A DNA stretch of 64,000 bases from Pseudomonas poae (lineage in GTDB: Bacteria; Pseudomonadota; Gammaproteobacteria; Pseudomonadales; Pseudomonadaceae): assembly GCF_001439785.1 (NCBI RefSeq), contig NZ_JYLI01000004.1, positions 186,001 through 250,000 of the forward strand. Direction: 5' to 3'. Shown piece by piece: positions 25,484-35,901 of the stretch. The position numbers and the translations under genes were made by a program. The notes beneath the pieces are model-generated. The model had not been told where the DNA came from. It saw only the letters and a list, made by a program, of their open reading frames with translations, and did not search any database. The first letter of the stretch is position 1; each line of letters begins with the position of its first letter.

Positions 25484-25620
25484 TGTGGCGAGCGGGCTTG
25501 CCCCGCGTTGGGGGGGCGAAGCGCCCCCCAATCCAGCAAAACGTGGTGTACCTGATACGGCTCGGCGCCTGGTTGTGGGGCTGCTGCGAAGCCCAACGCA
25601 GGACAAGCCTGCTCGCCACA
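25484..25620. repeat. Composite REP-like element with internal GC hairpin
   Basis: Outer arms TGTGGCGAGCGGGCTTG (25484-25500) and CAAGCCTGCTCGCCACA (25604-25620) are inverted copies with one mismatch. A second pair, CGTTGGG and CCCAACG, lies just inside. A perfect 10-bp stem of mostly G/C (25509-25518 with 25522-25531) sits in the spacer. The 475-base gap 25456-25930 holds only this, the repeats at 25782-25926 and AT/GC-mixed DNA without a credible gene. Confidence 0.7.
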
Positions 25621-25781
25621 GCGTGATGCTCAAAGCAACGAGCGGTGCGACTTTTCATTGCCCCAACACTCGGCACCTCGCTCAGGCTCGGCCAGCGTGT
25701 TTGACGGGGCGCCTCAGATCAAAAGCAAAAGCGCGGCGGCCTTAGAGCCGACCGGTATGGGTGAGTGTGAACGCGATCAAA

Positions 25782-25872
25782 TGTGGGAGCGGGCTTGCCC
25801 GCGAAGGCGTCGGCCCAGCAACCATTGAGGTCGACTGACCCACCGCTTCCGCGGGCAAGTCGCACCGCCACA
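25782..25872. repeat. REP-like inverted repeat
   Basis: The left arm TGTGGGAGCGGGCTTGCCCG (25782-25801) and the right arm CGGGCAAGTCGCACCGCCACA (25852-25872) are imperfect inverted copies. The same family occurs at 535-622, 45712-45801 and 56031-56104. Confidence 0.7.
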
Positions 25873-25926
25873 GAGGCTTCAGTTTGCTGGGCGAGTGCGC
25901 CAAGTCGGAGAACTGGCGGGGGCTCT
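25866..25926. repeat. 61-base repeat, copy 2
   Basis: It starts CGCCACAGAGGCTT and carries CCAAGTCG in the middle, matching 7795-7855 at roughly 48 of 61 positions. It ends 5 bases before the stop codon of the convergent gene at 25931. Confidence 0.55.
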
Positions 25927-25930
25927 CACC

Positions 25931-26881
25931 TTATTTTTTCTTTGGCACCATCTTGCGCAGCACTCGTTTGGCCAAGCGCTTGAGTTTGGATTCCTTTTCC
26001 GGCTCTGCCAGACCTTGCTGGCGCAGCCAGTCCTTCCAGCGAATCCGCTCGTCGCGTACCAGCCAGCCGTCCTGTTGGGCGAAGCTTTCCGCCAGGTACA
26101 GGCCCCGAGTGCTGGCCGGGGACAACTGGTCTTTTTTCAAGGTGTAGAGCTCGGCCAACGGCTGGCCGTCCTTGAGCGGCATCAGGTACAGGTCCGGGCG
26201 TTGACGGTCCAGGCGCGCGACCAGTTGATCGCCTTCCAGGCGCTCGTCCACATGGAACAGGCTCAGGGACTTGGCCTCCTTGGGCACTTCCAGGCGCAGG
26301 TCGTAGATCAATTGCAGCGAGGCCGTGGGCAAGTGCACATAGGCCCGTGGGCGCTCGATCAGCTGCATGGTCGCGCAGCGCACCGGGCGGGCCGCGCCGG
26401 AAAGCGGGCTCAAGCGGAACGGTAGCGCTTCGCGATAGTGCAGGGCGGCGGAGTAGGGCGCCGGCAGCCAGGTGTCGTTGAAGCGTCCGCCGAGCCAGCC
26501 CTCCGGTGTTTCCAGCAGGCATTCCTCGGCGATTTCCTGGATGGCGGTGTGCAGCGGCAGATTCAGCTCATGGGCGGGCACGTAACCTGAGATGAGCTTG
26601 AGTACCACATCGCCACGGTCCTGGCGCCGCTGGCGCACCAGCACCCAATAGTCCCTGTTTTGCCAGTGCAGCGTCAGGCGCACCGACACGCCCAGGTTGG
26701 CCAGCTCCAGAGCGAAGCGCTCGGGGTCGGCCACCTCTACCGGCTTGCGCCGTTGCAGGGTCTGCGCAAAGTTGAGCGGCATGCCGACGCTCTGGTAGCT
26801 CAGGCCTTCGGGGCTGGCTTCGACGTGCAGCGGCAGGGTCTTGAAATTACTCGGATTCTTTCTTATGAGCGTTCGCGGCAT
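25931..26881 (-). CDS. Uncharacterised protein with a Nudix-like box (PA4993-like)
   Basis: A 316-residue cytoplasmic protein, positional match to PA4993. Homologues are often labelled metal ABC transporter ATPase, but no Walker A or signature motif is present. Residues 99-122 read G-YVPAH-E, nine residues, then QEIAEECL, which is a Nudix box (G-x5-E-x7-REUxEE) with a two-residue insertion and Gln for Arg. The C-terminus is strongly basic (KRLAKRVLRKMVPKKK). The ATG at 26881 has a perfect AAGGAG six bases upstream; an upstream in-frame start at 26923 lacks this. It is the last gene of a reverse operon with the aldo/keto reductase. Confidence 0.75.
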   Translation of the reverse strand: MPRTLIRKNPSNFKTLPLHVEASPEGLSYQSVGMPLNFAQTLQRRKPVEVADPERFALELANLGVSVRLTLHWQNRDYWVLVRQRRQDRGDVVLKLISGYVPAHELNLPLHTAIQEIAEECLLETPEGWLGGRFNDTWLPAPYSAALHYREALPFRLSPLSGAARPVRCATMQLIERPRAYVHLPTASLQLIYDLRLEVPKEAKSLSLFHVDERLEGDQLVARLDRQRPDLYLMPLKDGQPLAELYTLKKDQLSPASTRGLYLAESFAQQDGWLVRDERIRWKDWLRQQGLAEPEKESKLKRLAKRVLRKMVPKKK

Positions 26882-26922
26882 GTCGGCTCCTTCTTGCGAC
26901 AGGGTCGGCCGCGTCGGCGGCA

Positions 26923-27735
26923 TCAGAGTTGACGAATGACCTGGGCAGCGGTCGCCACGTTATGGGCCAGGTGCAGCGGATTAATGGTCCCGACAATAGC
27001 ACTGGCGACGCCCGTTTGCGCAAACAACAACATGAAACTGGCACGAATTGGATCCATTCCAGGCGCAAGGCACGCATGCCCGCTGGCCAGGGCTTTTTTC
27101 ACCAGAATGCCCTTGCCGTGGGCCGCTGCATAATCAATGACGGCTTTCTCGGATTGTTCGTTCAGGTTGTAAGTGACCATCGCGCAATCCCCCTGTTCCA
27201 GGGACTTGATGCCCCCTTCGACGGTTTTGCCGGAGAAACCGAAACCGCGAATCTTGCCCTCTTTTTTCAGCGCGGCCAGGGTCTCATACACTTCGCCGTC
27301 GTTGAGGATGTGCAGGTCATTGCCGTCAGAATGCACCAGCACCAGGTCGATAAAATCCGTTTCAAGGCGTTTCAGGCTGCGTTCGATGGACAGGCGTGTG
27401 TGGGCGGCGCTGAAGTCGTGGCGGGATGCGCCGTTCTCGAACTCTTCGCCGACCTTGCTCACGATCACCCAGTCCTTGCGCTGATCACGCAGCAATGGCC
27501 CCAGGCGCTCCTCGCTCAAGCCATAGGCCGGCGCAGTGTCGATCAGGTTGATGCCCAGCTGGCGGGCCTGGCGCAACAACATGCGCGCCTCTTCGTCATT
27601 GGGAATCTGGAAGCCGTGGGGGTACTTCACGCCCTGGTCGCGGCCGAGTTTGACGGTGCCCAGGCCCAGTGGCGAGACCAGCAGGCCGGTGCTGCCGAGG
27701 GGGCGGTGCAGGTCGTGCAGGGTTGGCAGGCTCAT
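26923..27735 (-). CDS. Aldo/keto reductase
   Basis: A 270-residue NADPH-dependent oxidoreductase of the (beta/alpha)8 barrel AKR superfamily, positional match to PA4992. Catalytic residues are visible: Asp and Tyr in LIDTAPAYGLSEERLG, Lys in WVIVSKVGEE and His in LVLVHSDGND. The late GVASAIVGTINPLHLAHN fits the cofactor phosphate site. The natural substrate is unknown. Its start overlaps the end of the FAD oxidoreductase gene by 4 bases, so both are cotranslated. Confidence 0.9.
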   Translation of the reverse strand: MSLPTLHDLHRPLGSTGLLVSPLGLGTVKLGRDQGVKYPHGFQIPNDEEARMLLRQARQLGINLIDTAPAYGLSEERLGPLLRDQRKDWVIVSKVGEEFENGASRHDFSAAHTRLSIERSLKRLETDFIDLVLVHSDGNDLHILNDGEVYETLAALKKEGKIRGFGFSGKTVEGGIKSLEQGDCAMVTYNLNEQSEKAVIDYAAAHGKGILVKKALASGHACLAPGMDPIRASFMLLFAQTGVASAIVGTINPLHLAHNVATAAQVIRQL

Positions 27736-28907
27736 GGCAACAGTTGCTCCCAGGCGGGTACGCCGATGGCAGGTTTTGGCAGGGCGGGCAGCGGCTCGCC
27801 GGCGGTGGGGCGGATGCCGTCACGTTCGAGGCTGTTGATGACGCGATCAGCGAAGTCAGGCGCCAGCGCCAGTTTGGTCGGCCAGCCCACCAGCAGGCGC
27901 CCCTCTTCGGCGAGGAAGGCGTTGTCGGGGCGCACCAGGCCGGACTGCAGTGGCTCGGCACGGTCGACGCGCAGGGTGGCCCACCGGGTCTGGCTCATGT
28001 CGATCCACGGCAGCAGTTGCGAAAGCTCTTTTTGCGCCGTGGCGATCTGTTCCTGTGGGGTGCGTGTCACGCCGTCGGCCTCGGCGATATCGCCGCCCAT
28101 GTACCACACCCAATTGCCGTCGGCGGCCGGGTGGGTGGTGATGGTGATGCGCGGCTTGGTGCCGCCGCCCAGGCAGTGGGCGTACAACGGTTTAAGGCCA
28201 GGGCCTTTGGCGATGATCATGTGCAGCGGGCGTTTTTGCATGGCCGGTGCGCTCAGGCCCAGGGCCTTGAGCAGCTCGGCGGTGCCGCCGCCAGCGCTCA
28301 GCACGATGCGCTGGGCGCGGATGTGGCGGCCATCCACCGTCAGGCCCACCAGCGCATTGCCTTCCAGCAGCGGCTCAACGCGTTGCCCGGCAAGCAGACC
28401 GTCACCGGCCAGTTGCGCCAGGCGTTCGATCAGGCTGGGCACGTCGACGACCAGTTCCGCCAGGCGATAGACCTTGCCCTTGAAGCGGCGGTCCTGCAGG
28501 GCCGGTGGCAACGCGTCGCCCTTGACCTGATCGACCCGGCCGCGCACGGCCTTGCTGGCGAAAAAGCTGGTGAGGTTACCGGCCAGGGTGCCGGGGGACC
28601 ACAGGTAGTGAGCCTCGGACAGCAGGCGCACGCCTGACAAATCCAGCTCGCCGCTGCCGGCCAGGGCTTCGCGCCAGCGGCGCGGCATGTCGGCAATTGC
28701 CTCGGAGGCGCCGGTCAGCGCGCCGTGCAGTGCGTATTTCGCACCCCCATGAATGATCCCCTGGGATTTCACACTCTGCCCGCCGCCCAGGGTGGCGCTT
28801 TCCACCACCACCGTGGAAAAGCCCTGGCGGCGCAGACGCGCATTCAGCCAGAGGCCGGCAACCCCGGCGCCGACAATCAGGACGTCGGTGGAAATATCGG
28901 ATGGCAT
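27732..28907 (-). CDS. FAD-dependent oxidoreductase (DAO family)
   Basis: A 391-residue flavoprotein of the D-amino-acid oxidase/glycerol-3-phosphate dehydrogenase fold, positional match to PA4991. The N-terminal dinucleotide motif is DVLIVGAGVAGLWLNARL. VESATLGGGQSVKSQGIIHGG resembles the glycerol-3-phosphate dehydrogenase FAD region, and IVLSAGGGTAELLKALG is the second FAD contact. No membrane segment is seen. Substrate unknown. It heads a three-gene reverse operon whose downstream members are the aldo/keto reductase and the Nudix-like protein. Confidence 0.87.
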   Translation of the reverse strand: MPSDISTDVLIVGAGVAGLWLNARLRRQGFSTVVVESATLGGGQSVKSQGIIHGGAKYALHGALTGASEAIADMPRRWREALAGSGELDLSGVRLLSEAHYLWSPGTLAGNLTSFFASKAVRGRVDQVKGDALPPALQDRRFKGKVYRLAELVVDVPSLIERLAQLAGDGLLAGQRVEPLLEGNALVGLTVDGRHIRAQRIVLSAGGGTAELLKALGLSAPAMQKRPLHMIIAKGPGLKPLYAHCLGGGTKPRITITTHPAADGNWVWYMGGDIAEADGVTRTPQEQIATAQKELSQLLPWIDMSQTRWATLRVDRAEPLQSGLVRPDNAFLAEEGRLLVGWPTKLALAPDFADRVINSLERDGIRPTAGEPLPALPKPAIGVPAWEQLLP

Positions 28908-28962
28908 GGGCGACCTCAGTGTTCAAGACAAGGGGCGCAGTATACAGGCTGTTGCGTGGCGG

Positions 28963-29298
28963 TCAGTGCCCGGCGGTTTTCGAGAACAGCTGGATCACCA
29001 CCACGCCCAGCACAATCAAGCCCATCCCCAGCATCGCCGGCACATCGAGCTTCTGCCCGTAGATAAACAACGCGGCGATGCTCACCATCACAATGCCCAT
29101 TCCGGCCCACACGGCATACGCCACGCCCACCGGCACCGTGCGCACCACCAGGGTGAGCATCCAGAACGCCACGCCATACCCCACGATCACCAGCAGCAGC
29201 GGGATCGGCGTACTCCAGCCCTTGATAGCTTTCATGGACACGGTGGCGATCACTTCCGAGCAGATGGCGATAGCCAGGTAGTAATAGGCGGGATTCAT
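28963..29298 (-). CDS. SMR-family multidrug efflux transporter (EmrE-like)
   Basis: A 111-residue inner-membrane protein with four hydrophobic spans. The essential membrane-embedded glutamate is in YYLAIAICSEVIATVSMKA (Glu14-16 region), and AYAVWAGMGIVMVSIAALF is the conserved GMR-like second signature of small multidrug resistance pumps. It exchanges protons for cationic drugs as a dimer. It matches PA4990 (emrE) in position. The ATG at 29298 gives the standard length; an upstream in-frame start would add 13 residues not seen in the family. Confidence 0.9.
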   Translation of the reverse strand: MNPAYYYLAIAICSEVIATVSMKAIKGWSTPIPLLLVIVGYGVAFWMLTLVVRTVPVGVAYAVWAGMGIVMVSIAALFIYGQKLDVPAMLGMGLIVLGVVVIQLFSKTAGH

Positions 29299-29379
29299 GG
29301 GGCAGTCCTCGGCGTGCGGCGTTATCAGGATGGGCATTCTATAGGCTGACTATTGAAAAAGCCGATAAACTCCGCCGCC

Positions 29380-30654
29380 ATGAATAGAACTCTCTACAGC
29401 TGTCTGTTTTACCTGGCGCTGCCGTTGGTGGCTTTACGTCTGTGGCGGCGTGCACGCAAGGCACCGGCCTATGCACAGCGCGTGGGCGAGCGGTTTTCCC
29501 TCGGCTTGCCGGCGATGCAGCCCGGCGGGATCTGGGTGCATGCCGTGTCGGTGGGCGAAAGCATTGCCGCAGCGCCCATGGTTCGCGGGCTGCTGGAGCG
29601 TTATCCGCAGTTGCCGATCACAGTCACCTGCATGACGCCGACCGGTTCCGAGCGTATCCAGGCGCTGTTTGCCAATGAGCCGCGCATCCAGCATTGCTAC
29701 CTGCCCTATGACGTGCCGTGCGCGGCAAAGCGCTTTCTTGATCGCGTGCAGCCCAGGCTCGCTGTCATCATGGAAACCGAATTGTGGCCCAACCATATCC
29801 ACGCCTGCGCCCGGCGCGGCATTCCGGTGGCGTTGGCCAATGCGCGACTGTCGGCGCGCTCGGCCAGGGGCTACGCCCGGTTTGCCAGACTCACCGCGCC
29901 GATGCTGGCCGAGATGAGCCTGTTGGCCGTGCAGACGCACACCGAAGCCGAACGCTTCCGACGCCTGGGCGCGCGAGCGAATACGGTGCAGGTCACCGGC
30001 TCGATCAAGTTCGACCTGAGCATCGACCCGCAATTGCCGGCACGCGCTGCGGCCCTGCGTGAACAATGGGGCGCCACGCAGCGCCCGGTATGGATCGCCG
30101 CCAGCACCCACGAAGGCGAGGATGCGGTGGTACTCGCGGCTCATCGTCAGTTGCTCGAGAGCTATCCCAATGCGCTGCTGATTCTGGTGCCGCGCCATCA
30201 GGAACGCTTCGGCCCGATGTTCGAGCTGTGCGAGCAGCAGGGTTTTGCCACGGTGCGCCGGTCCAGCGACGAGCCCGTCACGGCGCAAACCGCCGTGTTG
30301 CTCGGCGATACCATGGGCGAGCTGCTGTTTCTCTATGCATTGGCCGACAGCGCTTTTGTCGGCGGCAGCCTGGTAGCGACCGGCGGGCATAATCCGCTTG
30401 AACCGGCGGCGTTGGGGTTGCCGGTGATCATGGGACCGCACCTGTTCAACTTTCTGGAGATCAGCGCGATGATGCGCGAGGCCGGGGCGTTGCGTGAGGT
30501 GGATGATGCAGAGGGGTTGGCCGAGGCTGTGCGGCAGTTGTTCGAGTTGCCGCAGGATGCCCGCCGCATGGCGCAGGCGGGGCTCAAGGTGATGCAGGCC
30601 AACCAGGGCGCGTTGCAGCGTTTGCTGGATGGCCTTGGCCGGCTGATCAACTGA
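29380..30654 (+). CDS. waaA: Kdo transferase (3-deoxy-D-manno-octulosonic acid transferase)
   Basis: A 424-residue GT30 enzyme that puts Kdo onto lipid IVA, the step before the WaaC and WaaF heptosyltransferases. The N-terminus MNRTLYSCLFYLALPLVAL is the membrane anchor. Conserved motifs are WVHAVSVGESIAAAPMV, VIMETELWPNHIHAC, STHEGEDAVVL and GGSLVATGGHNPLEPAALG. ATG at 29380 fits the family N-terminus. It lies outside the core operon, separated by five reverse-strand genes, as in P. aeruginosa (PA4988). Confidence 0.96.
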   Translation: MNRTLYSCLFYLALPLVALRLWRRARKAPAYAQRVGERFSLGLPAMQPGGIWVHAVSVGESIAAAPMVRGLLERYPQLPITVTCMTPTGSERIQALFANEPRIQHCYLPYDVPCAAKRFLDRVQPRLAVIMETELWPNHIHACARRGIPVALANARLSARSARGYARFARLTAPMLAEMSLLAVQTHTEAERFRRLGARANTVQVTGSIKFDLSIDPQLPARAAALREQWGATQRPVWIAASTHEGEDAVVLAAHRQLLESYPNALLILVPRHQERFGPMFELCEQQGFATVRRSSDEPVTAQTAVLLGDTMGELLFLYALADSAFVGGSLVATGGHNPLEPAALGLPVIMGPHLFNFLEISAMMREAGALREVDDAEGLAEAVRQLFELPQDARRMAQAGLKVMQANQGALQRLLDGLGRLIN

Positions 30655-30684
30655 CACAGCACCGATAAAACTGTGGGAGGGTTG

Positions 30685-32124
30685 TCAGGACCCGGGGCGG
30701 GCCTTGAGCTGTTCGGCGGCGGCTTTGGCCAGGTCCGGTGGCAGGAAGTCGCGATCCGGGTTGTAGTCGGCCTTGAGGTAACGGGTCAGGTCCTGCAGGT
30801 CACCTGGGTTCAAGGTGCCGGCTGCCTGCTTCAATCGCAGATTGTCGAGAATGTAGTCATAGCGGCTGTTGTTGTAGTTGCGCACCGACGCATAGAGCTG
30901 GCGCTGCGAGTCCAGCACGTCGACGATATTGCGCGTCCCCACCTGGTAACCGATTTCCGTGGCTTCCACCGCGCTCTGGTTGGAGATGATCGACTGGCGG
31001 CGCGCCTGCACCTGCTCCACATCGGTGTTCACCGCGCGGTGCAGGTTGCGGGTGTTTTCCACCACCTGGCGGCGCAGGCCTTCGCGCTGTTGTTCGGACT
31101 GGTCCAGGCGCGAGTAGGACTCGCGTACCTGCGAACTGGTAAGGCCGCCGCTGTAGAGCGGGATATTCAGGCGCAGGCCGACGGTACGCTGGGACACGTC
31201 GCCGCCGTAAGGAATAGGCAATTGGTTCGGATTGCTGAAGCCCAGCGCGTCGTTGTCACCTTTTTCGTACTGCGCCACCGCATCGAGCGTGGGCAAGTGG
31301 CCGGCCTTGCGCTGGCGCAGGGTTTCTTCGGCGGCGGTGACGGCGTAGTTGCTGGCCAGCAGGTTGAGGTTCTGACGGCCGGCGGTTTCGACCCAGGCCT
31401 TGGCGTCGTTTGGCGCTGGCGGCAACACCGGCAGGCTGTGGACGATGCCCTGGATGGCGTTGTACTGGCGGTTGGTGAGGGTGATCAGCGCCTCGAAGGC
31501 ATCGTCCACCTGGCGCTGGGCGAGGATGCGGTTGGCGCGCGCGGTGTCGTAGCTGGCCTGGGATTGCAACACGTCGGTCTTGTCCGACAGGCCCACGTCG
31601 AAGCGCTCGTTGGACTGGTCCAACTGACGCTTGAAGGCATTTTCTTCGGCCTTGGTCGAGGCCAGGTTGTCCTGGGCGCGCAGCACCGCGAAGTAGCTTT
31701 CGGCGCTTTGCAGAATCAGGTTCTGCTCGGTTGCCGAGAGTTGCAGCGAGGCCTGCTCGTTGACCGCATGGGCGGCCTGCAGCTGGAACCAGCGGTCGGC
31801 GCGAAACAGTGGCTGGCTCAACGTCGCGCGCCAGGAGTGGGCATCACGGTTGACAGTGGCCGCTGGCTGGTCGATCTGGGTGCGCACATTGTTGCTGTCG
31901 GCGCCGGCCGAGAGGTTGGGCAGCAAGCCGGCGCGGGCCTGGGGCACCACTTCCTTTTGCGCGCCATATTGAGCGCGAGCGGCGGCCAGGTCGGCGTTGT
32001 TGTTCATCGCCTCCTGGTAGACGCTGACCAGATCGGTATTGACGGACAAGGGCGCTTCAGCTGCCCAGACCAGTCCGTTGGTCGCACAAGACACGGCAAG
32101 GGCCAGTGAGAGTTTGCGCAGCAT
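30685..32124 (-). CDS. TolC family outer-membrane channel protein (OpmH-like)
   Basis: A 479-residue outer-membrane efflux protein, positional match to PA4974 (opmH). Signal peptide MLRKLSLALAVSCATNGLVWA, then duplicated coiled-coil/beta-barrel repeats: LVSVYQEAMNNNADLAAARAQ opens repeat 1, and TVGLRLNIPLYSGGL the second barrel segment. YQVGTRNIVDVLDSQRQLY is the TolC C-terminal helix signature. It works as the exit duct for type I secretion and tripartite pumps. Divergent from thiC; the 449-base gap between them holds the riboswitch. Confidence 0.93.
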   Translation of the reverse strand: MLRKLSLALAVSCATNGLVWAAEAPLSVNTDLVSVYQEAMNNNADLAAARAQYGAQKEVVPQARAGLLPNLSAGADSNNVRTQIDQPAATVNRDAHSWRATLSQPLFRADRWFQLQAAHAVNEQASLQLSATEQNLILQSAESYFAVLRAQDNLASTKAEENAFKRQLDQSNERFDVGLSDKTDVLQSQASYDTARANRILAQRQVDDAFEALITLTNRQYNAIQGIVHSLPVLPPAPNDAKAWVETAGRQNLNLLASNYAVTAAEETLRQRKAGHLPTLDAVAQYEKGDNDALGFSNPNQLPIPYGGDVSQRTVGLRLNIPLYSGGLTSSQVRESYSRLDQSEQQREGLRRQVVENTRNLHRAVNTDVEQVQARRQSIISNQSAVEATEIGYQVGTRNIVDVLDSQRQLYASVRNYNNSRYDYILDNLRLKQAAGTLNPGDLQDLTRYLKADYNPDRDFLPPDLAKAAAEQLKARPGS

Positions 32125-32322
32125 GAGGCGATCCCTGAATGAATATTACGCTGATAATTAATCGCCCAAGGCTACGGTGGCGCTTTTAGAGCGTCAAGCC
32201 TTGAGGCCGCTCTGGAGTGTAGTGGCGCGACCTCGGCACAACAATCCTGCAATTACGCCATTCATCACGCTTGACCCACCGTTATTGGCAATTTGCCCAC
32301 GCCATGGTCTAGACTGGCCACG

Positions 32323-32416
32323 TTCTTGTCGGGGTGCCTTGTTGGAAGGCTGAGATCGGTAAATACCGGATCCCGTTGAACCTGATCAGGTTAACGCCTG
32401 CGTAGGGAACAAGATT
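32323..32416 (+). ncRNA. TPP riboswitch
   Basis: A thiamine pyrophosphate-binding Thi-box leader. The 5' stem strand TTCTTGT pairs with ACAAGAT at the 3' end. The conserved CTGAGAT, ACCTGATCAGGTTAACGCC and GCGTAGGGAA segments are present in the right order. It lies about 157 bases before thiC on the same strand. In this class, ligand binding lowers thiC expression by hiding the ribosome-binding site or ending transcription; the leader downstream has no strong U-run, which favours translational control. Confidence 0.95.
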
Positions 32417-32558
32417 TCTCGTCACCCGGCGAGTCCTCTTGTGCTTCGTCCGGGATGCTGTTCGACCATCGAACGCCCTCGTGCACAAAGCACAGCACTG
32501 CCATCAGTGCGTCCATCCGTCCCAGGTTCGCTCCGACAACAATCCACCGCCTGGATAA

Positions 32559-34478
<1,920 letters not shown>

Positions 34479-34513
34479 TTGGGATTATAGGTGTCTGTAC
34501 CGGCCTCTTCGCG

Positions 34514-34567
34514 CGCGAGCCCGCTCCCACATTTGAAATGCATTCCAAATGTGGGAGCGGGCTCGCG
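34514..34567. repeat. Perfect 21-bp palindromic REP-like hairpin
   Basis: The arms at 34514-34534 and 34547-34567 are exact inverted copies beginning CGCGAGCCCGCTCCCAC, with a 12-base loop that contains AATGCATT. It belongs to the GTGGGAGC repeat family and lies 35 bases after thiC. It could end or attenuate transcription into cytX, but there is no U-tract. Confidence 0.8.
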
Positions 34568-34611
34568 AAAGCAGTCTTTCTAACAACCAGTGCCCCTCAG
34601 AGATAACACCC

Positions 34612-35901
34612 TTGAACATACAACCGAGTACTTACTCCCCGGATAACGCGGTGCCGAGCGACAACCGCGTCTTCGGTGCCCGCGACCTGTTTTCCCTGTG
34701 GTTCTCCCTCGGCATCGGCCTGATGGTCCTGCAGACCGGCGCCTTATTGGCGCCTGGCCTGGGCCTGTCGGGCTCATTGCTGGCGATCTTCCTCGGCACA
34801 CTGGTCGGCGTGTTGCTGCTGGCTGCGGTCGGTGTGATCGGCAGCGACACCGGCCTGTCCGCGATGGCCGCGCTCAAGCTCAGCCTTGGCAGCAGGGGGG
34901 CGAGTCTGCCGGCGCTGCTCAACCTGTTGCAGTTGATCGGCTGGGGCTCCTTCGAAATCATCGTGATGCGCGACGCCGCCAGCCTGCTGGGCACGCGGGC
35001 ATTCAGCGACGGCAGTGTGTTCGCCAGCCCGCTGCTGTGGACCCTGTTCTTCGGCGGCCTGGCGACGTTGCTGGCGGTGAGCGGCCCGTTGACCTTCGTG
35101 CGCCAGATCCTGCGCAAGTGGGGTATCTGGCTGCTGCTCGGCGCCTGTCTGTGGCTGACCTGGAACCTGCTTGCCAAGGCCGATCTTGCCGCACTCTGGG
35201 CTCGGCCTGGTGACGGCTCGCTGCCGTTTGCGGTGGGCTTTGATATCGCCATCGCCATGCCGTTGTCCTGGCTGCCGTTGATTGCCGATTACTCACGCTT
35301 CGGCAAACACGCGAAGAGCGTATTCGGTGGCACGGCGCTGGGGTTCTTTATCGGCAATGTCTGGCTGATGAGCCTGGGCGTGGCCTACACCCTGGCGTTC
35401 GCGCCGAGCGGTGAGGTGAATGCCTTGCTGTTGGCGCTGGCCGGGGCGGGTCTTGGCATTCCGCTGCTACTGATTCTGTTGGACGAGTCGGAAAACGCGT
35501 TTGCCGATATTCACTCGGCGGCGGTGTCCAGCGCGATGCTGGTGCGCTTGAAGGTCGAACACCTGGCGCTGGCCATCGGGGTGGTCTGCACCTTGATCGC
35601 CTGCGTCGCGCCGTTGGCCCAGTACCAGAACTTCCTGCTGCTGATCGGCTCGGTGTTTGCGCCGCTGTTTGGCGTGGTGCTAGTGGATCATTTCATCCTG
35701 CGCCGTCGCGGCCAGGGGGTGGTTGTCGGCCTGCGCTGGCCGGCATTGGTGGCCTGGCTGGGGGGCATCGCCACTTACCACCTGCTGGCCAACCTGTATC
35801 CGGACATAGGCGCGACCCTGCCGGCGCTGGTGCTGGCAGGTGCGTTGCAATTTGTCCTGGCTCGCGCCTTCAGCGGCGCGCAGGCACCAGCTCAGGCTTG
35901 A
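34612..35901 (+). CDS. cytX: NCS1-family permease, putative HMP transporter (CytX)
   Basis: A 429-residue inner-membrane carrier of the purine-cytosine permease (NCS1) family with about 12 hydrophobic spans. The first is LFSLWFSLGIGLMVLQTGAL, and MPLSWLPLIADYSRFGK is a typical NCS1 segment. Its place directly after riboswitch-controlled thiC supports a role in uptake of hydroxymethylpyrimidine for thiamine synthesis, the function given to CytX. The best start is TTG at 34612; the only earlier in-frame ATG (34549) would translate the palindrome. Its 3' end overlaps the convergent gene by 32 bases. Confidence 0.82.
   Translation: MNIQPSTYSPDNAVPSDNRVFGARDLFSLWFSLGIGLMVLQTGALLAPGLGLSGSLLAIFLGTLVGVLLLAAVGVIGSDTGLSAMAALKLSLGSRGASLPALLNLLQLIGWGSFEIIVMRDAASLLGTRAFSDGSVFASPLLWTLFFGGLATLLAVSGPLTFVRQILRKWGIWLLLGACLWLTWNLLAKADLAALWARPGDGSLPFAVGFDIAIAMPLSWLPLIADYSRFGKHAKSVFGGTALGFFIGNVWLMSLGVAYTLAFAPSGEVNALLLALAGAGLGIPLLLILLDESENAFADIHSAAVSSAMLVRLKVEHLALAIGVVCTLIACVAPLAQYQNFLLLIGSVFAPLFGVVLVDHFILRRRGQGVVVGLRWPALVAWLGGIATYHLLANLYPDIGATLPALVLAGALQFVLARAFSGAQAPAQA

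Noticed and set aside
25484..25926. A cluster of inverted repeats that might be a CRISPR array.
   Set aside because: Units are inverted, not direct, differ in length, have no regular spacers and no cas genes are nearby.
25456..25930. Several short frames in the repeat-rich gap.
   Set aside because: They cover inverted repeats and have no ribosome-binding sites or known domains.
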